Positions 34,796 through 44,857 of a stretch of DNA of 64,000 bases are shown here, one piece after another. A program made the translations under genes and the position numbers. Below the pieces are notes generated by a model. It saw only the letters and a list, made by a program, of their open reading frames with translations, did not search any database and was not told the DNA's origin. Each line of letters starts with the position of its first letter. Position 1 is the first letter of the stretch. This stretch comes from Climacium dendroides (lineage: Eukaryota; Streptophyta; Bryopsida; Hypnales; Climaciaceae), in contig OX467092.1 in NCBI GenBank assembly GCA_950106755.1, positions 5,580,001 to 5,644,000 on the forward strand, in the 5' to 3' direction.

Positions 34796-35739
34796 CTTAG
34801 GGGTTCACATCCTGCGTCACAGAACCTACCACGCAAGCAGGACCGATCCCAAGGTGGTCTCCAAAGCGCAAAGCAGCTTCCGAGCTTCAATCCAGCCAGG
34901 AATTGCGCGCCGACCTCGGCCGACAAATCCCAACAGCAAGCCATTGCAACCGAGCGCCTTTCCGTTACCTATTCAAACGCCGCGCTTCCGCAAATCACGT
35001 AACAAACGGCGTCTGCAGCTACGTAATCAGAAGCCGTGCCCAGTCAACCGATCGACATGAGACACCAAATCACGTGCAATCGAAGACAAGACTCCAAATG
35101 ACGAGGAAACTTGAAACGCAAGCTCCGGGACGCTCCCGTGTAGTTCATCAAACTCCGCACTGCTGCCAAAGGAGCTGCAAAGAAACTGCCAGCGTTGGTT
35201 GCCACGACAGATCGGACGTAACTTATGCACAGCAAGCTTTTGCGACCCAGCCACAGACTGCAGACAATCCGCAGCGCCACCCCCAAACCCTAAAAACAGA
35301 CCCTGCCGACAAACGCAATCAGAGCTGAGAGTTAGCAAACCTCCGCAAACCCAAATGGATGACTCCCTTTTCGTCTTTTGCGGCATGGGTCGGTTAGGCA
35401 ACACTATTTTGTCGATGTTTTCACACTAATTTACAGAAGGCCAACTCCAGGAAATTAAGGTACGCAAGCCTACTCCCAGCAATCTCAATATGTTGGGTCC
35501 AATTTCGAGAGGGGCACATGTTGAGAAGTGTGGGCTTGTAGCACAAATCAAACCCAAGTGGATTTATAATTTTACAATTCAAATTGTAATTTCTATACAT
35601 TTTTGAAGTGGTTTGCCCTAAAATTACAAAATCGCTTACAAAGTGAAGTCATAAATGTCCCATAAACAATCCATAACCCCGTTTCCATGTATCTATTGGC
35701 ATTTTAGTATTCACCAATCAAGGATTGACAGGTTCCCCC

Positions 35740-35833
35740 TTGTAGGCACTAATGCATTGATTTTCTCAAAACAATGAGCGGATACCTTGTAGGCATTGGT
35801 GCATTGATTTTCTCAAAACAATGAATGGATTGG
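35740..35833 (+). repeat. 47-bp tandem duplication present only in the left arm
   Basis: TTGTAGGCACTAATGCATTG (35740) and TTGTAGGCATTGGTGCATTG (35787) start two consecutive units. The right arm has a single unit. This is the main length difference between the arms. Confidence 0.9.
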
Positions 35834-36076
35834 GATGTCTTTCTGAATGGAATTGGGGTCAAAGTAGGGGCCAAATTTGGGTTGGTCTACCTTAGTGGGT
35901 GTCCAAGTTGGATGATGAACTTAGGTTTTGAGCCCCAAGTTTGTTGTTCTTTTTAACCTTTAAAGGACAATGCAAGCCAAGATTGGGCATTTTAAAAGTC
36001 AAAACTTGAATTTTCATATATTTCTTTATTTTAAATGTTTTAAAGCTTAACAAAGAAAATGTAGCTCCAATAATCT

Positions 36077-39000
36077 ACGTTTTAAAGAGCTCTTAAATTG
36101 TGGGACTTCAATGGAAAGTCTCATAGTAGATTATTGGAACTTTGATACCTCTTAGTATGAAGTTGTTACCTAGGATTTCAAACTTACAATCCAAAAATAC
36201 TAATGATTTTATTAACACTTTTAGAATTTTCAACAAGGGACCAAATATTTTTTTATTTAATTTTGAAGAAAACAATTGTGCATCAACAAATTCAAAAAAG
36301 AGTGGTAGAGTGCCCAAAACTATAAACATCCATACATTGTAATCTCAAATTTTCATTTGATAAATCTTGTTAAACACCACAATCTTAATATATGTACATC
36401 AAATAGAAGCACACAAACAAATAATTTATTTTTAATTAAATGTAGCATCTCTCAACCCTAAATTCTATAAAAGAAATTTAGAATACAAATTTTATTACCA
36501 ATATTTTGAAATAAATAATGAACATTCAAAATTTCACCTATCGATACTTTGGCAAAGAATTTTATAATATATGGAGGTGCCTATATGGTATTGATTTGAT
36601 TACCCAAAAAGTTGGAAGTGAGTGGTATTTGCTTGAATTTGATGGAAATTCTATTTTATTTTCAAAATTCAAGTAAAAAAGACTTCATGTCCGTCAAAGT
36701 CATTGTCATGTTGAGAGAATTTTTAAGCGCCGGTTGAAAACTTGTTTTAACAAAAGAAAATAGGATTTAGGTTGGATGATCTCACTTCTTTTAAAGTTTG
36801 CGAATCCTCTACAAGTAGAGTTGATGTTCTTGATGAAGCCATTGGAGTAGGTGACATTTAATTCATAATAACACGCATTATTTTGATAGTATTTTTTCAA
36901 GCCTCTCTCGTAGTAGTAGCTATCAAATATGCCTTAGCTGCTTACTTAACTATTATGGAATCATTCAATTTATCTATTTTCTTTTAATGTCTTATCTTTA
37001 TATATTCTTGAAGTTGATTAAAGATATAATCTAACAAGATAGCTTGATCACAAAGTCTTTCTACTCTCAAAGTATTTGTGGCTACAAGATTCATAATGGC
37101 TTGAGCTTAAACATTGACAAATTTTTTTTCTTTGTCTCAACACACAATGGATCTCATCAACTGTCTTTATTCTAATCACATGTGGTGATTACAAGTGGTT
37201 ATTGTAATTCACACTTTAACCAAAACAATGTTGGCATCTTCACTTGTAGTTTTTCCATAGTCAGTAGGTTTCTTTTCAATGCCCTCAACTATTTTGATTG
37301 ACCTCTGTAGTGTAACTAGTGCTCATTCCTTGAAAGTTTCTATTCAACAAGGGCACTCCTTAAGGAACAATCAACAATGAAAAAATACCAGTGGTCATTG
37401 CTTTGTATCTTTTACTTTGTAAAACCTAAGTAGATTTTGCAAAACATCATCTATAGAAGTTCTAGATTCTTTGACATTAAAACAATGATTATAAGTGAAG
37501 ATGAATCTACTCATATCATGCTTGATTACATACCACTTGGTGTTCAAAGACTTCTTTGGACGCTTGTCCACTCAGATGATTTTGATTGAAATATATATCA
37601 ACTCACTCTATGCTAAAATGTTTCTTTGCTTTGCCCGTTACTAAGGATTAGATCTTGTCAAATTTGTAAGACACTTTTGCAAATTTGACACTTTTCATCA
37701 TTGGAAAAATTCTTCTCCTTCCTAATTCAGAAACCACCACCACCTATCATCATTGTTAGAGAATCTAAGCTTCTAGTGTATTGTTCCATGCTCAACAAAT
37801 TGTGCCAATATGCCAAGCAAGGGCTTTTATGTGAAGAGCCTTGGAAAATGCTTGTTGGCTACAACATTTGCATTTGGTAAATGTTTTTGCAAAAAAGACA
37901 TTATAAGCTATGTTGGCACCATTCTTGTGCTTGTTTTGATGTTGTGTTTGAGCTATTCTAAAGAAAGATAAAGACAAATATGGCTTATAGCGTTTTTATG
38001 TTGGTGATTTCACTAGTATTACTATCAATGCCAACAAAAAGGGATTTCACCATTAGCATGCTACAAACAAGCATAAATATAAATTAAATTGATTTTTGAC
38101 TTCAAGAATAAAAATAATAGCAATAGTTTTACTTTAGCACATGGATATGGCCAAACAAAAGTAAATATCAAGGAGATTGTGAAGATCCCAAATGAGGTGT
38201 AAGTTAAGTAAGAAAAAATCTTCAACAATTATGTACAAACTAGGGTTATGAAAAATTTGAAGACATTACTATAGAACATTTTTAGAATCTAGTGAAATTT
38301 TTCAATCATACTACTAAAATCATAAGTCCCTCTGTAATGTCACAAATGCTACTATTAATACTAGGGGCTCATGTTCGCTATGCTATGCATTCATTGTATC
38401 ACATATTAGCAAAAATTTGATATATTTAAATAGAATGCATGATAATGATTTCAATAAGTCTTTAAAATAATTATTTTAAATATTTTGTAAAAATATTTTC
38501 AATCATGCATACATAGAAATCGTATTTTCACACAATGTGATATTACAGAAATAGAGTAGCAATTTGCAATTACTTTTGTAATATCACTTTCTACAAAGGG
38601 TGAAATTATAGAAATAATATAGTTTTTGCAATTAAGGTGATATTAAAGAGGATCCATAGGATGATACTATAGAGTAGCAAATCCATTGCTTCTCTTGGCT
38701 TTACACTTCTTTGCACTTCTATGATTTTATGCTTTTGTGAGTTTTGAGCTTTCATGATTTCAATTTTTTATTGCTACTACCAAATGATTTTGAGAAATTT
38801 ATTCAATTGAAGCGATTTTGGATTTCACAACAATTAAATTGTTCACAAAGTTTTTGAGATTTATAAGTTTTTTTTTTCAATTCTTCAATTTGGGTTGCCA
38901 TTTTTTGTACCAATGGAGTCAAATTTCTAATGCATTCTAATGTATGTGTATCTTTTACCGTATTCATCATTGCATGTATTTCATTCATCATTCATTAAAT

Positions 39001-40477
39001 TTTTATTGTTTATTTCAGTATATGCTTTTTTATTAAAAAAATTATATGAAGATTTTAGTGATTTTTATCTGAAGATTTATTGAAATTCTTGCTTTGCATT
39101 CTATCTAATACATTAAAATTCTAATGATGAATGCGTAGCATAGCAAGTGCCAACCGCTAGTAAAATATATAAAAAATTTCCACTCTTAACCTTTGAAATA
39201 CTATGTGTTTAAATTTTGAACAAAAATTGTCCGAAGTACACAATTTTTTTTTCATCATTAAAAATATTTTTAGATTCTTGATTTTATTCTTTTACATTTG
39301 TAAAGTAGTTCTTATAACTTTCTTTTGCACGTCTTCTATGGTTCAAGGGATATAAGTATGTCTACATCATAAACTTTTTGAGTTCAAAAAGTGACCCTTG
39401 AATAAGAATTCCAATTAGTAAATGAAATTTAAAATTTAAAATTTAAAATCATTATAATTCTAATTTAACATTTTGAACTTAAAGAATTTTTTTTAAATGT
39501 CCTTTTGCATTCTATACAACATTACAAATATTCAATTCATAATCAATTTTTTTTTAATTTAATTTTTGGTCATAAATTTTATTAAAAAATATTTACTAGT
39601 ACATCAATTGATCTAACCTTGTAGATATGACGTATAGATTATATTTTGTGACTTTTGATTGAAGGTCATCATTTTTGTTCTTAACACACTTTGCAAGCAA
39701 ACATCATATACAAAATAACAAATAAGCATAACATCAAGATCTTCTTATTCAAACAACAACAATTAAATATATGAAAATACAAACTACAAAACTACACTCC
39801 TTCCTAGGAGGATGAATAGTACTTGTACAATTAACTATCAATGAATATTCTAATTTAATTTTTGTGAATTATTCTTCTATTACAAAAATCATTAATTCTT
39901 AAAGTCCCAAGGTATATTCTTCTTTAAAATCTACTCAAAACTGCCATTTCTATTGTGTTGCCTTAAAAAGCTTATAAGATGATTTTTTAAAGATTCTAAC
40001 CATAGGATCTTCTACTACACTTGTATCAAATGATGTGGTAAAAATTTAGAAAAGTTTAACGATTTGAATTGAAAGATAAGTGCATTCAATGTGCAAGCTT
40101 TGATATTAAATTTTAACATATTCAAAATTGTATTACACCAATTTTCAAGGCAACGTAAGATATAAAAACACATCAAATAAAATCTTGCAAAGCAACAATG
40201 TCTCAAGAATTGACAATATACTTTGCTATATATGAATAACTTTGACACAAAATACTTTTAGAATTCAATAATTCAAAAAGTGGATTTAAAAATATACTTA
40301 TGTTTGAAAAGCCCCAAAATATGAAAAAATAAGATCTCAAATTTCTACAAGCTTCCAATGGTAAATGTGAACTCCCTAAAGCCAAAGATAGTGGGCAACC
40401 TAACAATGCTAGTATGTGAACCTAAAAATACGAGCCTAGGAGCCTTGAGCCTAGATGTAAGTAGATATTTTACAATT
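36077..40477. other. Inverted-repeat spacer, AT-rich gene-free part
   Basis: No domain-bearing ORF is seen. A short inverted pair (GCTCCAATAATCTA near 36064 and TAGATTATTGGAAC near 36127) lies at the inner arm border. A partial reversed copy of the AT-rich repeat family is visible at about 39860-40030. Confidence 0.6.
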
Positions 40478-40745
40478 ATTGAAGGTATCTATAACATACA
40501 TAATTGTGATATAAATACCCTACAAGCATGGAAGGTACTTATAACATAGGTACCTATAACAAAAACATCTATAATATAAATACTCTATAACCATGGAAGC
40601 TATCTATAACATAGACACCTATAATGTAATTAGGCACTTATAATATAAACATTTTATAACCATGGAAGTTGTTTATAACATAGACTATAATATAATTAGG
40701 CATTTGTAATATAAACATCTTATAACCATGGAAGGTGTTTCTAAT
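40478..40745. repeat. Minisatellite with 66-69 bp period, about 4 units
   Basis: Units carry TATAACCATGGAAG (near 40584, 40653 and 40719; a variant near 40521), then TATAACATAGAC and TATAATATAAACAT. It is followed directly by a short (TA)n run (40743-40766). Confidence 0.8.
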
Positions 40746-40798
40746 ATATATATATATATATATATAAAATATAGACCCCTATATTTTATACCATAGTC

Positions 40799-41712
40799 TC
40801 CTAATGTCCCATTGTCCCTTCAAGAGACAAATTGGATTTTTAGGCAAGTTCCTGAGATTTCAATATTTTTTTATTTTCTGACTTTTTGGGTGAAGATAGA
40901 AAAACACATTAGCTTTTGAAAAATGTAATTTTTATTTCAATCAAAGCCTGAGAGGAAAAGTTATGGCAAATAAAGCCCCTTTTTTTTAATTCAATGAGGA
41001 GAAAAAACCCTCTAAAAAACTTATAGTAAAAATATTTAAAAGTTTGTTTTATATAGATTATATTTTTATAATCATGGAAAGCTTTGATTTATTCCATTTG
41101 GATTTGTTACACAAAAGTTATGGATAATCTTGTTTTTCAAGCAATATTCATATCTTCTTGAAAAATAACTTGTAGGATTTATTTTTTATCCAAATTTCAC
41201 AATTTAAAAAACTGGTTTCACAAGGTTAAAATCTCTATCTAGAAGAATCTCATTGTTTAGATTAGTATATTTCATTTTCATCTTAGAGCTATTAACAATT
41301 TAGATTTTCCTTCAATCTTGAACCTACTTCTACTTAACAATTTCTTAATGAGTGAAAACGAAGTGTGTATTTCTTCAATTTTTTTCCTAGATTCTCAATT
41401 AAATTTAGTTTTATCATTGAAAATTAGAAATTTAAAATCAAAAGAGCAAAAATTATAAGTTCTAAAGGCTCAAAGCCAAAAACTATAGTTGAGCAAGATT
41501 AAAAAAATTTGTTTCTTTTATTTTAAATGCATATACTTTGTTATCTACATGGTCAAAATTTGTAAAATTTCTTCCACACATTCTTATATTAGTATCCTAT
41601 AGTTGGATATGCAAAAAAAAACGCCTTTCATTAAAAAAATTGTTTTTGCTATAAAAATGATAGTTTTGAGTGTTTTTTTGATGAAAAACAAGCCTTCATA
41701 CTTTAGGGGGTG
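40799..41712 (+). mobile_element. AT-rich TIR repeat family member, about 0.9 kb
   Basis: Collinear with the reverse complement of 55425-56313 and with 17560-18400. It begins near TCCTAATGTCCCATTGTCCC and ends ATACTTTAGGGGG. Shared internal blocks include ACACATTAGCTTTTGA, AAAGTTATGGATAATCTTG and AGTTGGATATGC. No coding potential. Confidence 0.6.
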
Positions 41713-41723
41713 TAATGTAAATT

Positions 41724-44127
41724 TTGTCTATTTACCAAAATCCAAGGATTACTAGTATAGGGGTTAATCCAAAGGAAAGGTCAAAAAGTCTAACGTTTTA
41801 TGTAGCTAAGGTCACTCATTTCAGTATTTTGGATGTTTATTTACTTTGTTTTGTTTCTTGTTTTGGGTCTTTCACACTTATATCCCTTTTTATGTCAAAT
41901 TGTCATAGTCTATTATCCATGCTATATATAATAGACTCAATGTATGATGTCTCAGTCTTGTCTAGTATTTTGGCTTTGGTGGTCAAATTTCAAGTCAATT
42001 TGTCAAGGGAGGTCAATTTGTCCTTTATGCATGCTCTATCCACGTAATCAAAATGACAAGTTATATATTTAAAAATACAATAAACTTTTAGGGACAATTT
42101 GCTTCATTGCTCATTTCATCCGTTTATTCCATTGTATTTAAACAATTCTATTTACTAGCCTAATTGCCAATGTTAATCATGCTCAATGAAAATCTGTAAC
42201 TCTATGTCAATTTCCCTTATGCATGAGCATGAAAGGGATGGATCTTTTCCTAGTGCTTGGTTAAAGCTTCACGTCTGCCAATCTCGTTTGGCTGCTACTA
42301 ATGTCAATTTGGCTTAGCTTGGCCTTACCACCAACCAGTTGTCCAACTTGACCTATGGCCGTGCATCTTTGCTTGTTCACTTTGGTCTAATAGGCCCTGC
42401 TTTTCCAACATCTATTGACTTGCCTAATGCATTGATTATGCAATCAAATTTGGTCCCCTTGTAATAGATAAGTCTCACCTACTTATTCTATCTTATGCTT
42501 CTTGACACTTTTTACTATCTCTCCATTGTAAATTATCTAATATAGTCTAATTATCTTGATTTACCAATAGTGGGTCAACTCGACTTACAGCCTAACTCTA
42601 CCACAATTGGGATCATTTCAATTTATATGAAACGGCTAAGGTTGATTTCACACTACAATATAAAATATACACAATGCAAACAATTTCATGTAAAATGTCA
42701 ATTAGATCAACAACCACACTTAAACATATTCCACTGTTAGGCCTTGGTTAGTTTCAATATCAATTACATACAATGTTAATTAGACTTATTTCATTTTAAT
42801 GTATCACACATGTATATCATAGCCCTATGGCATAGTATTATATAAATTTGAGAATTAATTATTCCAAGCGTCAATTTGACCATTACACTTCTGACCACAA
42901 TTTTCAACTATCAAGCTGGCTAACCCATGAATTTCATATCTTTATTTCTACAGTCTTCCATAGGTGAAACGAAAACACATCCTCACAGTATTGACCACTT
43001 AATATGAAAATTTCTATTTTTTAGTCCAGTGTAATTTTGAATCAGTTGATACTTTTGGCAATTAGACTAAATTTTAACTTCTAAGTTTGTCAATTTGAAT
43101 TATCTTTCTTAATTATATAAATCAATTTTCATACAGTCCAATTGACTCAAGGAAGGTTCTACCTAAATTAGACAGGATGTGTCAACTTGACTTAACAAAT
43201 TTTTCAAAGTCACCACTATTGTTAACTTAATTCGACAATTCCTTAATTCAACATCACTTATATATATTGTATACACACATACGTCAACAGGAATTTTACA
43301 TAAGTAACGTGGAAATTGACAACAAAGTGATTTATCGTTTATTACAGTAGATTTTTGTAAGGTCGATTTGCTGGAATTTCTTCACCATCCATCGCGCAGC
43401 CCGATTCTCCAAGCTCCTCGTCAATTTGACCAGCGCACAGTTGGTATTGCGTATGAAGTGAAGATTTCAGATTACCACTTCCACATTCTTTCTCTCTCTC
43501 GTGGTTGAATGCAATTTGACTCTAAGTTTAAGCCAGATTTCAACTTGACATTCTTTCTTACAGTCACAATTACTATTCCAATTTGCCCTTACTTCAGTAT
43601 TTGATTTCACAAAATTCTTCGTCAAATCGACTTGCAACTGCTTTAATACCCGATTGAATCCACAGGACTCGCAGGAGTTTAACTTAACCGTGACTGGATT
43701 TTTGCAAATTTAATCCCTGTGAACTTTTCAGTCAATTCGACCCACTAACATATACCTACTGTACTCAGTTAATTTGACAAACTCAATCTATCCCTGCAAT
43801 TTGATCTTACATCGTCTATAAACTTTGAATGGTAATTTACAGACAAGTAGTTTGATTGTAATCCGACCCTACCAAGGCAATTTGACTTAATTTCCAACCG
43901 GGAAATTACATACACACGATTTAGTTGAATTTCTCAACGATTAATCTCACTCACAGACACACAAGCTCAGTTCACAAACGAGCATGGACGGATTAAGCTC
44001 CAGTCAATTAGACAGTAAGTTATTTCCAACCAATTACTGGCTTCATCAATCAAGCAATTAGACCGTAACTCTCAACAATTCTCACCAACAACTTCACATA
44101 CATCAACTTGACATACACACAGGTATA
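41724..44127. repeat. Region dense in GTCAATTTGAC-like motifs
   Basis: More than 30 near-matches to the quasi-palindrome GTCAA-T/A-TTGAC or its half (C)AATTTGAC/(C)AATTAGAC occur here. Examples are near 41994, 42012, 42304, 42866, 43088, 43427, 43514, 43763, 43883, 44003 and 44053. They are irregularly spaced and surrounded by unrelated sequence, so this is not a simple tandem repeat. The pattern resumes at 49857-50225 beyond Copia-2, which inserted into it. No gene is recognised. Confidence 0.55.
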
Positions 44128-44132
44128 GTCTT

Positions 44133-44293
44133 TGTAATCGAAAGCACTGCAGAGCTCCGGCAGCGCAGTGATTTGAGAGATGGCTGATACGAGAGGCGAC
44201 ACGGGTTTAAGAGCTGGAGTAGAAAACCCTAAACGCGTGGATGTGTTTCATCTGCTGTATCGGATGAAACCCTAAGAGTCTTCATCGGTAACA
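44133..44293 (-). repeat. Copia-2 3' LTR (161 bp)
   Basis: It runs TG...CA on the plus strand. It carries two plant telo-box motifs AAACCCTAA on the plus strand (44224-44232 and 44267-44275), upstream of the antisense ORF. At 161 bp it is short for a copia LTR. Confidence 0.93.
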
Positions 44294-44302
44294 TCCCCCC
44301 TC
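44294..44302 (-). other. Copia-2 polypurine tract
   Basis: On the minus strand GAGGGGGGA directly abuts the 3' LTR start TGTTACCG, the expected plus-strand DNA priming site. Confidence 0.88.
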
Positions 44303-44361
44303 AATCGGTAGATTGTTGAGGTTATCGCGAGAGAGAGCAGCGTCGTGCCGCAGAGAGAGAT

Positions 44362-44769
44362 ATGGAGCGGATGTCACTGGTGGGTGTCGCGGAACTAGGA
44401 TTATGGGTGATTTGTGCTTGGTGGTCGTGGATGGCAGTATGGTATTTCAATGCAGTGGACGCGTTTGTAGGGGGCCAGATGGAGCAGAGGTTGTGGAGAG
44501 GAGTACGGCGGAGAGCAGGTGTGGAGCCACAGAAGATTGACGATGGAGTCCAAGTTGCAGGTCCAGTGCGAAATTCGATGGGGTGTACACAGTTGAATGC
44601 ATCAAGAAGAGGGAAGGTTTATGCTGTAAGGAGGGGGCGAATGCCAGGATTATATTTCTCGTGGGAGGACTGTGCAGAAGAAGTTCTAGGTTTCAAGGGA
44701 ACACAGTATAGAAGTTTTGTAAGTTTGGTGGAAGCAGAGCAATATTTGTTCGCGGATATGAGTGCTTAG
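44362..44769 (+). CDS. Antisense ORF in Copia-2 with RNase H1 hybrid-binding domain
   Basis: A 135-residue ORF on the strand opposite to the element's genes, starting 69 bp inside the 3' LTR. Residues 10-30 (rich in W, L, V, A) form a hydrophobic segment. Residues 84-130 read GKVYAVRRGRMPGLYFSW, then EDC, VLGFKG, YRSF and EAEQYL. This is the conserved pattern of the N-terminal RNA/DNA-hybrid-binding domain of eukaryotic RNase H1, also called the caulimovirus viroplasmin domain. Conserved positions seen are YAV, GR, G96, W101, C104, GF (110-111), YRSF (116-119) and EA (124-125). There is no RNase H catalytic domain. Telo-box motifs in the LTR could support antisense transcription. The role is unknown; it may be a captured host or viral-like fragment, or a functional accessory protein. 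Confidence 0.72.
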   Translation: MERMSLVGVAELGLWVICAWWSWMAVWYFNAVDAFVGGQMEQRLWRGVRRRAGVEPQKIDDGVQVAGPVRNSMGCTQLNASRRGKVYAVRRGRMPGLYFSWEDCAEEVLGFKGTQYRSFVSLVEAEQYLFADMSA

Positions 44770-44857
44770 GCTGTCTAGGGTTTTAAGCAGCAAAAAGTGG
44801 AGTGAAGTGGGGTGTAGGGTTTCTGGATTACGGTTTACAGGAGGTGGAAATGTTGAA

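Larger units (their letters stand above)
32104..36076 (+). repeat. Left arm of a giant inverted repeat (about 3.97 kb)
   Basis: The reverse complement of 50661-54588 matches this arm from TAAAAAATTCACAACTT (32104) to GCTCCAATAATCT (36076). From 32104 to about 35.7 kb, left and right coordinates always sum to 86692, so there is no net indel. All ORFs in the GC-richer core (33.0-35.4 kb) are identical in the two arms. A few substitutions (for example near 32175 and 32441) and one 47-bp tandem duplication (35740-35833, left only) distinguish them. No transposase or known domain is recognised and no clean target duplication is visible outside the arms. Direction is assigned arbitrarily. Confidence 0.95.

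Noticed and set aside
44224..44275. Telomere-like AAACCCTAA sequences
   Set aside because: Only isolated motifs in each LTR, not a telomeric array; treated as telo-box regulatory motifs.
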